Source: Burkholderiaceae bacterium (GTDB lineage: Bacteria > Pseudomonadota > Gammaproteobacteria > Burkholderiales > Burkholderiaceae). From it: 10,539 nt of DNA. Under the pieces are notes generated by a model. It made no database searches and was not told where the DNA came from. It was given only the letters and a program-made list of their open reading frames with translations. The translations under genes and the position numbers were made by a program. The stretch lies in assembly GCA_030151165.1 (NCBI GenBank), contig JASLEM010000067.1:1-10539 (forward strand), in the 5' to 3' direction. Positions 1-6,880 of the stretch are shown piece after piece (positions within the stretch are counted from its first letter, which is position 1; every line of letters starts with the position of its first letter).

Positions 1-775
1 CCAGCAGCGGCCGCCCGCGCGCGACGCCGCCGTGCGTGCGCCCGAGCAGCACCATCAGCGCCTGCTCCTGGCGCTTCTGCGCGAGCTCGAGCTGCGGGAT
101 CGCCTGCGTCGTGGCGCGCCACTCGGCCTCGGCCTGCGCGCTCTCCAGCGCCGCGCCGTAGCCCGTCTTCTGGCGTGCGCGCGTGATCACGAACGAGCGC
201 TCGCGCGAGGTCGCCGTGCGGCGCGCGAGCTCGAGCTGCGCATCGATCGCTCGCAAGCCGACGTAGCCGCTCGCGACGCTCGCCGCCACGCTCAGCGCCA
301 CGGCGTCGCGCGCCTGCCGCACGGCGTCCTCGCTGCGGCGTGCCGCCACCGACAGGTCGTGCACGCGCCCCCACAGGTCGACCTCGTACGACGCGAGGAC
401 CTCGAGCTCCTGGTTGTTCGAGATGTACGGCTTCAGCGTGACGTCGCTGACCGCACGCGAGCGGTTGCCGCCCTCGGCCACCGCGATCGACGGCAGCTCC
501 GCGCCGCGCTCCGCCGCGGTCATCGCGTGCGACTCCGCGAGCCGCGCGGCCGCGAGGCGCAGGTCGAGGTTGTTCTGCAGCGCCTCGGCGACCAGCGTGT
601 CGAGCACCGGATCCTGGAAGCCGCGCCACCACTCGGACACGACCGGCAGCGCGCCGGACACGCCCTGCCACGCCGCCGGCAGGTCCAGCGTGCTCGATGG
701 CGCCGGCGGCGGCGTCGCGCACGCCGCGAGCAGCAGCGCCACAGCGGTCATCGCGAAGGCGAGGCATCGCGTCAC
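1..775 (-). CDS. NodT/TolC-type outer-membrane efflux lipoprotein (partial, 3' end outside window)
   Basis: This is the outer-membrane channel of a tripartite efflux pump. It should form a trimeric barrel with a periplasmic coiled-coil tunnel that docks on the adjacent membrane-fusion protein. The 258 visible residues begin with a lipoprotein signal: a short basic start, a hydrophobic stretch at about residues 5-18 and a lipobox L-A-A-C with Cys19 as the lipidation site. The OEP-family hallmark E-V-D-L-W-G-R follows at about residues 131-137, flanked by long Ala/Arg/Glu-rich helices typical of the TolC fold. The proposed start is GTG at 775, whose bases overlap the TGA stop of the upstream fusion-protein gene (GTGA), implying translational coupling. 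An in-frame ATG at 751 is an alternative start that would still keep the lipobox. The family is usually about 460-500 residues, so roughly half is missing beyond the left edge. The family call is firm; the substrate is unknown. Confidence 0.93.
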   Translation of the reverse strand, partial: MTRCLAFAMTAVALLLAACATPPPAPSSTLDLPAAWQGVSGALPVVSEWWRGFQDPVLDTLVAEALQNNLDLRLAAARLAESHAMTAAERGAELPSIAVAEGGNRSRAVSDVTLKPYISNNQELEVLASYEVDLWGRVHDLSVAARRSEDAVRQARDAVALSVAASVASGYVGLRAIDAQLELARRTATSRERSFVITRARQKTGYGAALESAQAEAEWRATTQAIPQLELAQKRQEQALMVLLGRTHGGVARGRPLL

Positions 776-1866
776 GACCCGGCCCTGCTCGTGTCGACGT
801 GCGCGATGACCGACAGCCCGGGCCGCAGCCGGCCGGCGTCGGCGGCGGGCACGTCCAGCACGATGCGCACCGGCAGCCGCTGCGGGATCTTCGTGAAGTT
901 GCCGGTCGCGTTGTCCGCGCGGATGACGCTGAACTCGGAGCCCGTCGCGGGCGCGAGGCTCTCGACGTGGCCATGCAGCTCCTCGTCGCCGAGCGCGTCG
1001 ACCCGCACCGACGCGGGCTGCCCCGTGGCCATGCGTGCCGTCTGCGCCTCCTTGAAGTTCGCGATGACCCAGACGGTCGCGGGCACCAGCGCCATCAGCT
1101 GCGAGCCGGGCGTCGCGTACTGCCCCAGCTTGACGCCGATCTCGCCCACGCGCCCGGCCTGCGGTGCGCGCACGTTGGTGTGCTCGAGGTCGATCTCGGC
1201 CAGCCGCACGGCCGCGCGCGCCGACGCCACGTTGGCCTCGATCACGCGCCGGTTGACGATGACCGCCTCGAGATCCTGCCGCGCCACCGCGAGGCCCGCG
1301 CGCGCCTGCAACGCCGCGGCCTGCGCCTGCTTCTGCACGGCCTCGGCCTGGCGCAGCAGGCCTTGCGTCTGGTCGCGCTCGCGCACCGAGATCGAGCCGT
1401 CGGCAACCAGTGCGTCGACGCGACGCTCGTCCGCGATCGTGCGCGCGAGCTGCGCGTCGCTGTTGATGCGCTGGGCGTCCGCGGTCGCGATGGCCGCCTC
1501 GCCGCTCTGCACGCCGGCTTCGCGCGCCCGCTTCGACTGCACGAAGTTCGCGAGGTTGGCTTCCTGCGCGGCGAGCGTCGCGCGCGCCTGCTCGAGCTTC
1601 TGCTGGTAGTTGGCGTCGTCGAGCCGCACGAGCACCTGGCCGGCCGCGACGCTGTCGAAGTCCTTCACCAGCACCTGCGCGACGTAGCCGTCGACCTTGG
1701 GCGCGATGATGGTGATGCTGCCGCGGACGTAGGCGTCCTCGGTCGTCTGCACCGCGCTGCGGAACGGCGGCAGCTCCCAGGCGTAGAGCACCACGAGGAT
1801 GCCCGCGAGGGCGACAACGGCGACGGCGGCGAGCGTGCGGGGAGAGGTCATTCGGTCGGTGGTCAT
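772..1866 (-). CDS. EmrA/HlyD-family membrane-fusion protein (periplasmic adaptor)
   Basis: This adaptor links the inner-membrane MFS pump to the outer-membrane channel. The 364-residue product has one N-terminal membrane anchor (about residues 11-30). A biotinyl-lipoyl-like half-motif follows (about 40-82, containing T-T-E-D-A-Y-V and A-P-K-V-D-G-Y-V), then a long Ala/Gln/Arg coiled-coil hairpin (about 84-225). The second lipoyl half is R-A-P-Q-A-G-R-V-G at about 233-241, followed by a beta-barrel region. The stretch around 309-332 (G-S-E-F-S through N-A-T-G-N-F-T-K-I and Q-R-L-P-V) closely matches EmrA. The start was placed at ATG 1866, 25 bases after the upstream MFS stop; an in-frame ATG at 1851 is possible, and neither has a strong Shine-Dalgarno. 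An open frame extending further upstream overlaps the MFS gene and lacks homology. It is the middle gene of the operon. EmrA-like function is known for the family; the drug spectrum is not inferable. Confidence 0.95.
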   Translation of the reverse strand: MTTDRMTSPRTLAAVAVVALAGILVVLYAWELPPFRSAVQTTEDAYVRGSITIIAPKVDGYVAQVLVKDFDSVAAGQVLVRLDDANYQQKLEQARATLAAQEANLANFVQSKRAREAGVQSGEAAIATADAQRINSDAQLARTIADERRVDALVADGSISVRERDQTQGLLRQAEAVQKQAQAAALQARAGLAVARQDLEAVIVNRRVIEANVASARAAVRLAEIDLEHTNVRAPQAGRVGEIGVKLGQYATPGSQLMALVPATVWVIANFKEAQTARMATGQPASVRVDALGDEELHGHVESLAPATGSEFSVIRADNATGNFTKIPQRLPVRIVLDVPAADAGRLRPGLSVIAHVDTSRAGS

Positions 1867-1891
1867 CGGGAAAGGGAGTCGCGAAACGGCG

Positions 1892-3463
1892 TCAGGCCGG
1901 CGCGGCGGCGGGGGTCGGCGCGGCGGCCGCGGCACGGCGCGACGCGCGCCACGCGACCACGGCCAGCCATGCGAACATCGCGCCGCCGATCTCGGCGATG
2001 CGCAGGAAGACGTCGTCGTACGCGAGCACGAACGATTCGCGCGTGACCTGCTGCACCAGCAGCGCGACGCCCTGGTTCGAGCGCGCAGCGGCATCGCCCA
2101 CGACGCGCGCGACGCCGCCGGCGAGTTGCGCGATGCGCGTCGCGACGAGCGGGTCGCCGTACGTGATGTGCTGCGCGAGCGCCGCGTAGTGCAGTTGCTG
2201 GCGCTGCGCGACGAGCGTGGTCACCCACGCCGTGCCGAGCAGGCTGCCGAGGTACTGCGCGAGCGTGAAGGCCGCGAGGAAGCTGACGAGGTTGCGGCTG
2301 CCGTCGGCGATCACCGGGCCGAAGCCGAGCAGCACCGCGCCCGAGAAGAAGGTCGCGAGCCCGGCGGCCAGCAGCGCCTGCGTCGCGTAGAGCTGCTCGG
2401 GGCGCGTGAGCGACGTCGCCGTCGAATCGATGCTGGCGCCGACGATGACCAGCGTCACCGCGACGAGCCCCAGCAAGCGCGTGCCCTGCTTCGCCGCGAT
2501 CGCGATCGATGCGACGAAGCCGAGGAAGGTCGCGGCGGTCGCGATGGCGAACAGGCGCTCCATCTGCTCGTTGTTTTGCCCGAGCACCGTCATCAGGCCG
2601 ACGATGCCCACCGTCTGCTCGGACAGCACGAGGCGGAACAGCAGCACCGCCACGACGAAGCGGATCATGTACGGCCGCGCGAGCCAGCGCAGGTCGACCA
2701 GCGGCTTCGCGCGACCGAGGTCGACTGCCACGTACGCGCCGATGCAGGCGATCGCGCCCGCCAGGCATTCGCCGATCCACGCCGTGTCCGTCCACCAGTA
2801 GAGCCGGCCTTGCGAGACGGCAACGCACAGCAGCGCGAGCCCCGACGCGTACAGCGGGAACGCGACCAGGTCGCCGCGGCTGAACGACGCCTGAGGAGGC
2901 GGCGCGGGCAGCCGCACGACGTGGATCGCCGCGAGGCTCACGAGCGCGAGCGCGACATCGACCAGGAAGAGCCCATGCCACTGGTGCAGCTCGAGCAGGT
3001 CGGTCGAGATCACGCGCGACAGCGGCAGCCCGAGCTGCAGGAAGCAGAAGCCCAGCAACAGGCCGACCACCGGCCGCTGCGGCGAGCAGGACTCGACGAG
3101 GTACAGCACGCACAGCGTGCTCGTCACCGGCGCGACCGTGCCGAGCAACGCCCGCGCGAGCACCGCGGTCGACACCGTGCCCGTCGCGAGATGCAAGGCG
3201 CCCGCGGCGATGAAGCACAGCAGGCCGACGGTCGCGAACCGGCCGAGCCCGAAGTGCAGCCGCACCTTGACGAGCAGCAGCGTGGACGACAGCGCCGTCG
3301 CGAAATACGCCGTCGTGAGCCAGCTCGCCTCGGCCGCCGTCGCGCCGATCGAGCCCTGGATGTTCGCGAGGTTGGAGCTCACGAGGTAGAGGCCCAGCCC
3401 CTGCGCGAGCCCGAGCAGGGCGCCGGTCAGGCCGCAGGCCACGCGACGGAGCATGCCGCTCAT
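1892..3463 (-). CDS. DHA2-family (EmrB-like, 14-TM) MFS drug efflux transporter
   Basis: This is an inner-membrane proton antiporter, the motor of the tripartite pump. The 523-residue product is the usual length for 14-helix DHA2 transporters. It shows repeated hydrophobic segments through its whole length, beginning near residue 8. Family-like signatures include A-S-W-L-T-T-A-Y near residues 46-53 and P-L-V-D-L-R-W-L-A-R-P in the central part (the first half of the P-L-(V/I)-D-L-x motif is common in EmrB relatives). The C terminus is Ala/Pro-rich. The start at ATG 3463 is supported by a good Shine-Dalgarno (AAAAGGAGT, ending about 5 bases upstream). The frame remains open upstream to 3637, but that extension is Arg/Pro-rich and not membrane-like. 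It is first in a three-gene operon with the HlyD adaptor and NodT-type channel. No regulator gene lies next to it within the window. Confidence 0.93.
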   Translation of the reverse strand: MSGMLRRVACGLTGALLGLAQGLGLYLVSSNLANIQGSIGATAAEASWLTTAYFATALSSTLLLVKVRLHFGLGRFATVGLLCFIAAGALHLATGTVSTAVLARALLGTVAPVTSTLCVLYLVESCSPQRPVVGLLLGFCFLQLGLPLSRVISTDLLELHQWHGLFLVDVALALVSLAAIHVVRLPAPPPQASFSRGDLVAFPLYASGLALLCVAVSQGRLYWWTDTAWIGECLAGAIACIGAYVAVDLGRAKPLVDLRWLARPYMIRFVVAVLLFRLVLSEQTVGIVGLMTVLGQNNEQMERLFAIATAATFLGFVASIAIAAKQGTRLLGLVAVTLVIVGASIDSTATSLTRPEQLYATQALLAAGLATFFSGAVLLGFGPVIADGSRNLVSFLAAFTLAQYLGSLLGTAWVTTLVAQRQQLHYAALAQHITYGDPLVATRIAQLAGGVARVVGDAAARSNQGVALLVQQVTRESFVLAYDDVFLRIAEIGGAMFAWLAVVAWRASRRAAAAAPTPAAAPA

Positions 3464-3521
3464 TGCAACTCCTTTTCCGATCAAGAGGACGCCTCGCCCG
3501 GTCATCGCGACCGTGCCGTCA

Positions 3522-3557
3522 TTGGGCGCGATTCGCCCCCGGCGTTGAATCGCCCAA
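3522..3557. repeat. Interrupted inverted repeat, candidate operator of the efflux operon
   Basis: The left arm TTGGGCGCGATTC (3522-3534) and right arm GAATCGCCCAA (3547-3557) are complementary over 11 bp if a 2-base CG insertion in the left arm is looped out. The spacer is 12 bases. It lies 59 bases upstream of the efflux MFS start codon, where a repressor or activator site would be expected. It could also act as an RNA hairpin in the minus-strand leader. There is no T tract, so an intrinsic terminator is unlikely. That it is an operator is inferred only from position and symmetry. Confidence 0.45.
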
Positions 3558-3677
3558 GCGGCGCTTCCCGGGCCTCTCCCGAATGGGCTAGGGCACGGCG
3601 CGACGTGGATCGACGCGTCGATGAGCCGTGCGGCCACTCCCCCAAATGGCCAGCTTGCGGCGCTCCCGCCTTCCAGC

Positions 3678-3705
3678 TTTCAATGGCGCGGTCGCTCGAT
3701 AGGAT
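3678..3705 (+). promoter_or_regulatory. Candidate sigma-70-type promoter for the MFS-poxB unit
   Basis: A possible -35 TTTCAA (3678-3683) and -10 TAGGAT (3700-3705) are separated by 16 bases. They sit in a locally AT-richer patch of otherwise very GC-rich DNA. The -10 matches TATAAT at four of six positions and the -35 matches TTGACA at three. This would give a leader of about 110 bases before the ATG at 3823, containing the hexamer array. The call is weak and rests on sequence resemblance and position. Confidence 0.35.
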
Positions 3706-3746
3706 TTCTTCGCGGTGGCCGGTGCGAACGCCATCGCGATCGCAAC

Positions 3747-3788
3747 ACGAACGCCAACGCCGACGCAAACGCAGACGCAAACGCGAAC
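3747..3788 (+). repeat. Degenerate tandem hexamer array (consensus GCNRAC, 6-7 copies)
   Basis: Six consecutive hexamers fit GCNRAC: gccaac, gccgac, gcaaac, gcagac, gcaaac, gcgaac (3753-3788). They are preceded by a diverged copy, acgaac (3747-3752). The array ends 34 bases before the ATG of the MFS gene, inside its presumed leader. The unit keeps a strict 6-base period with purine/pyrimidine alternation at fixed positions. It is either a decayed microsatellite prone to slippage or a low-complexity spacer. If read from an upstream GTG at 3715 it would encode an unlikely Pro-Thr/Gln-Thr tract. Confidence 0.7.
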
Positions 3789-3822
3789 ACCGTCCATCGA
3801 CCGGAACCGACCAGGCGATCCC

Positions 3823-5088
3823 ATGACTTCATCGACGACACGATCCTTCATCCTGGCCTGGGTGGCGGCGCTGCTGTTCTACGTGCTCGAGTACGCGGCG
3901 CGCTCGTCGCCGGCGGTGATGATCCCGCAGCTGTCGACGGCGTTCTCGACCTCCACCGTCGGCGTCGGCGCGATCCTCGGCGCGTACTACACGACGTACT
4001 CCGTCGCGAGCCTCGCCGCCGGTGCGGCGCTCGATCGCTTCGGCGCGCGGATCGCGGTGTCGTTCGGCGTGCTGGTGCTGGCGATCGGCTGCCTGGTCTT
4101 CACGATCGCCGACGCCAGCGCCGGCTACGCCGGCCGCCTGCTGCAGGGGCTCGGCTCGTCCTTCGCGTTCACCGGCGCGGTGTACCTCGCCTCGCGCGGC
4201 TTCGCGTCGCGCTCGCTCGCCACCGCCATCGGCGTGACGCAGTGCATGGGCATGCTGGGCGGCTCGGCCGGGCAGTTCCTCGTGGGGCCGCTGATCGCGC
4301 ACGGCATGGACTGGACCGCGTGCTGGATCTTCTTCGGCATCGTCGGCATCGTGCTCGCCGCGCTGTTGTTCGCCGTCACGCCGTCGAACGACGCCACGCC
4401 GCCGGCCGGTGGCGCGTCGGCAGGGTCCTGGCTGCGGCCGTACAGCGTCGTGCTGGCCAACCCGCAGTCGTGGCTGTGCGGGCTGATCGCCGGCCTGCTG
4501 TTCCTGCCGACGACCATCGGCGACATGACCTGGGGCGTCGCGTTCTTCCAGCACGACGAGCAGATGAGCTTCTCCAGCTCGGTGGCGACGGTCTCGATGG
4601 TGCCGCTCGGCTGGGTCGTCGGCTGCCCGCTCATGGGCTGGCTGGCCGACCTGCTCGCCGCGCGCAAGCCCGTGCTGGTCGGCGGCGCGCTGGCGATGCT
4701 CGCGCTGGCCGCGCAGATCGCGCTGATGCCGCAGCTGATGCCGCCGATGGCGAGCCTGTTCCTGTTCGGCGTGGCGTCCGGCGTCGCGATGATCCCGTAC
4801 ACGATCATCAAGGAGTCGAACCCGGACGAGGTCAAGGGCTGCGCGACGGGCATCCAGAACTTCCTCGTGTTCGGCCTCTCGGCGCTGGTCGGGCCCGTGT
4901 TCGGCCATCTCCTCGGCAAGACGCTCGAGACGACCACAGACAAGCTCGCCCACTTCCAGCACGCGGGCTACTTCTGGATGGCGGCCATCGCCGTGGCCAT
5001 CGTCGCCAGCCTGCTGCTGCGCGAGACCGGCCGCGGCAGGCCAGCCGCGCTGCCGGGCGACCGCGCGGCCGTTCCCGCACGTTCGTGA
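3823..5088 (+). CDS. Major facilitator superfamily transporter, substrate unknown
   Basis: This is a 421-residue inner-membrane transporter of the usual 12-helix MFS length. The first helix starts near residue 9. The loop 2-3 signature (motif A) appears as G-A-A-L-D-R-F-G-A-R at about residues 67-76. A run containing R-L-L-Q-G-L-G-S-S follows, matching the motif B region (R-x-x-x-G-x-G). The second half repeats the pattern with L-M-G-W-L-A-D-L-L-A-A-R-K in the mid-protein loop. The N-terminal F-Y-V-L-E-Y-A-A-R-S-S-P resembles MFS members whose first helix ends in an Arg-x-x-Pro motif, but I cannot name a substrate. The start at ATG 3823 puts the first helix close to the N terminus; the Shine-Dalgarno is weak. 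An upstream GTG at 3715 would add 36 low-complexity residues and is rejected. poxB begins 58 bases downstream with no terminator in between, so cotranscription is likely. A role in carboxylate uptake or export linked to PoxB is possible but only inferred. Confidence 0.9.
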   Translation: MTSSTTRSFILAWVAALLFYVLEYAARSSPAVMIPQLSTAFSTSTVGVGAILGAYYTTYSVASLAAGAALDRFGARIAVSFGVLVLAIGCLVFTIADASAGYAGRLLQGLGSSFAFTGAVYLASRGFASRSLATAIGVTQCMGMLGGSAGQFLVGPLIAHGMDWTACWIFFGIVGIVLAALLFAVTPSNDATPPAGGASAGSWLRPYSVVLANPQSWLCGLIAGLLFLPTTIGDMTWGVAFFQHDEQMSFSSSVATVSMVPLGWVVGCPLMGWLADLLAARKPVLVGGALAMLALAAQIALMPQLMPPMASLFLFGVASGVAMIPYTIIKESNPDEVKGCATGIQNFLVFGLSALVGPVFGHLLGKTLETTTDKLAHFQHAGYFWMAAIAVAIVASLLLRETGRGRPAALPGDRAAVPARS

Positions 5089-5146
5089 CACGCGACGTCC
5101 CGTCCCGCCAGTCTTCCCTCACCAGTCAACCCAACGGAGTTCCACG

Positions 5147-6868
5147 ATGTCACGCAATGCAGCAGACTACCTGGCCGAGACGCTCGCCGCGGCCGGCATC
5201 CAGCGGATCTACGGCGTCGTCGGCGATTCGCTGAACGGCCTCACGGACGGCCTGCGCCGCTTCGAGCAGATCGAGTGGGTGCACATGCGCCACGAGGAAG
5301 GCGCGGCCTTCGCCGCCGGCGCCGAGGCGCACCTCACCGGCCAGCTCGCCGTCTGCGCGGGCAGCTGCGGCCCCGGCAACCTGCACCTGATCAACGGCCT
5401 GTTCGACTGCCACCGCAGCGGCGTGCCGGTGCTCGCCATCGCGGCGCACATCCCGAGCACGGAGATCGGCATCGACTACTTCCAGGCGACGCACCCCGAG
5501 ACCCTGTTCAAGGAGTGCAGCCACTACGTCGAGCTCGTCTCGAGCGCCGAGGTGCTGCCGCAGATCCTCGCGCGCGCGATGCGCGTGGCCGTCGCGAAGA
5601 AGGGCGTCGCGGTGGTGGTGATGTCAGGCGACGTCGCGCTCAAGCCGCTGTCGACGCCGGTGCCCACCTGGCTCTACCCGAACCCGCCGGTGCTGCGGCC
5701 GTCTGACGACGACGTCCTCGAGCTCGCGAACCTGCTCAACGACTCGTCGCGCGTCACGCTGATGTGCGGTGCCGGCTGCGAAGGCGCGCATGCCGAGGTG
5801 ATCGAGCTCGCGATGCGGCTGAAGGCGCCGATCGTGCACTCGCTGCGCGGCAAGGAGCACATCGAGTACGACAACCCGTTCGACGTCGGGATGACCGGCC
5901 TCGTCGGCTTCGCGTCCGGCTACGCCGCGATGAAGGACTGCGACGCGATGCTGCTGCTCGGCACCGACTTCCCCTACCGCCAGTTCTATCCCGAGCACGC
6001 GCGCATCGCGCAGGTCGACGTCCGGCCCGAGGCGCTCGGCAACCGCTGCGCGCTGCACCTGGGCGTGCTCGGCGACGTCAAGGCGACGCTCGCGAAGCTG
6101 CTGCCCGAGCTGCGCGAGAAGTCCGACACCGACCACCTCAACGCCGCGCTCGACCACTACGCCGGCGCGCGCGAGGATCTCGACAGCCTCGCCGAGAGCC
6201 GCCCCGGCAGCGACGTCATCCATCCGCAGTACCTGACGCGCCTGGTCAGCGAGCTGGCGGCCGAGGACGCCGTCTTCACGTGCGACGTCGGCACGCCGAT
6301 CGCGTGGACGGCGCGCTACCTGAAGGTCAACGGCAAGCGCCGCATCGTCGGCTCGTTCAACCACGGCTCGATGGCCAACGCGCTGCTGCACGCGATCGGC
6401 GCGCAGGCCGCGTTCCCGAAGCGGCAGGTCGTCTCGATGTCCGGCGACGGCGGCTTCACGATGATGATGGGCGACTTCGTCACGCTGTCGCAGCTGGGCC
6501 TGCCGGTCAAGGTCATCCTGCTGAACAACGGCACGCTGGGCTTCGTCGAGATGGAGATGAAGGCCGGCGGTTTCCTCGACGTCGGCTGCGAGTTGAAGAA
6601 CCCCGACTTCGCGGCGATGGCCAACGCGATGGGCATCAGGGGCATCCGCGTCGAGAAGCCGCAGGCACTCGAGGCCGCGCTCAAGGAGGCCTTCGCGCAC
6701 GACGGGCCGGTGCTGGTCGACGTCGTGAGCGCGCGCCAGGAGCTGGTGATGCCGCCCACCAAGACGATGGACCAGGCCGTCCACTTCGGCCTGTTCATGA
6801 TGAAAGCCGTGCTCGACGGGCGCGTGAGCCAGCTGGTCGACCTGGCGAAGGTGAGCCTCACGCGCTGA
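5147..6868 (+). CDS. poxB: Pyruvate:ubiquinone oxidoreductase (pyruvate oxidase, acetate-forming)
   Basis: This thiamine-diphosphate and FAD enzyme oxidatively decarboxylates pyruvate to acetate and CO2. It passes the electrons directly to ubiquinone at the cytoplasmic face of the inner membrane. The 573 residues align nearly end to end with E. coli PoxB (572 residues). The N-terminal ThDP domain has R-H-E-E with the presumed catalytic Glu50, and the conserved A-V-C-A-G-S-C-G-P-G-N-L-H-L at about residues 68-81. A central FAD-type domain follows. The C-terminal ThDP/Mg motif starts at G-D-G-G (433-436) and ends at N-N (460-461), so Asp434 and Asn461 are the likely metal ligands. The last 25 or so residues keep the amphipathic segment that in E. 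coli mediates lipid activation. A good Shine-Dalgarno (GGAG, 5136-5139) sits 7 bases before the ATG. It lies 58 bases after the MFS gene and converges on the heme peroxidase gene. Regulation is not visible in the sequence. Confidence 0.97.
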   Translation: MSRNAADYLAETLAAAGIQRIYGVVGDSLNGLTDGLRRFEQIEWVHMRHEEGAAFAAGAEAHLTGQLAVCAGSCGPGNLHLINGLFDCHRSGVPVLAIAAHIPSTEIGIDYFQATHPETLFKECSHYVELVSSAEVLPQILARAMRVAVAKKGVAVVVMSGDVALKPLSTPVPTWLYPNPPVLRPSDDDVLELANLLNDSSRVTLMCGAGCEGAHAEVIELAMRLKAPIVHSLRGKEHIEYDNPFDVGMTGLVGFASGYAAMKDCDAMLLLGTDFPYRQFYPEHARIAQVDVRPEALGNRCALHLGVLGDVKATLAKLLPELREKSDTDHLNAALDHYAGAREDLDSLAESRPGSDVIHPQYLTRLVSELAAEDAVFTCDVGTPIAWTARYLKVNGKRRIVGSFNHGSMANALLHAIGAQAAFPKRQVVSMSGDGGFTMMMGDFVTLSQLGLPVKVILLNNGTLGFVEMEMKAGGFLDVGCELKNPDFAAMANAMGIRGIRVEKPQALEAALKEAFAHDGPVLVDVVSARQELVMPPTKTMDQAVHFGLFMMKAVLDGRVSQLVDLAKVSLTR

Positions 6869-6880
6869 GCCGCCGGCTCA
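6866..6880. terminator. Small palindrome joining two convergent stop codons; weak bidirectional terminator candidate
   Basis: The sequence TGAGCCGCCGGCTCA is a perfect inverted repeat with 6-bp arms and a 3-base loop. The TGA stop of poxB is the first triplet. The TGA stop of the convergent peroxidase gene is the last triplet, read on the other strand. No T tract follows on either side, so intrinsic termination would be inefficient. It is the only hairpin between the two genes. Confidence 0.4.

Larger units (their letters stand above)
3464..3822. other. Divergent intergenic region between the efflux operon and the MFS-poxB unit
   Basis: These 359 bases separate two divergently transcribed units. 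They hold the Shine-Dalgarno of the efflux MFS gene (near 3468-3475), an interrupted inverted repeat (3522-3557), a candidate plus-strand sigma-70-type promoter (3678-3705) and a degenerate hexamer array (3747-3788). Open frames crossing it are Arg/Pro-rich, typical of chance frames in high-GC DNA, and I see no small gene with a credible ribosome binding site. A clear promoter for the minus-strand operon was not found. Confidence 0.6.

Noticed and set aside
3464..3637. N-terminal extension of the DHA2 transporter up to 3637
   Set aside because: A strong Shine-Dalgarno precedes ATG 3463, and the extension is not membrane-like. It would also read through the inverted repeat and intergenic region.
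3715..3822. N-terminal extension of the MFS transporter from GTG 3715, giving a Pro-Thr/Gln-Thr repeat tract
   Set aside because: There is no good ribosome binding site at the GTG. The tract comes from the DNA hexamer array and would place a non-family extension before the first helix. The candidate promoter also places transcription initiation at about the GTG itself.
32..3826. Very long plus-strand open frames (32-1609, 697-2046, 1799-3826) across the efflux operon
   Set aside because: Their translations are Arg/Ala/Gly/His-rich low-complexity shadows of the three minus-strand pump genes, as expected in high-GC DNA. The minus-strand frames show clear domain motifs.
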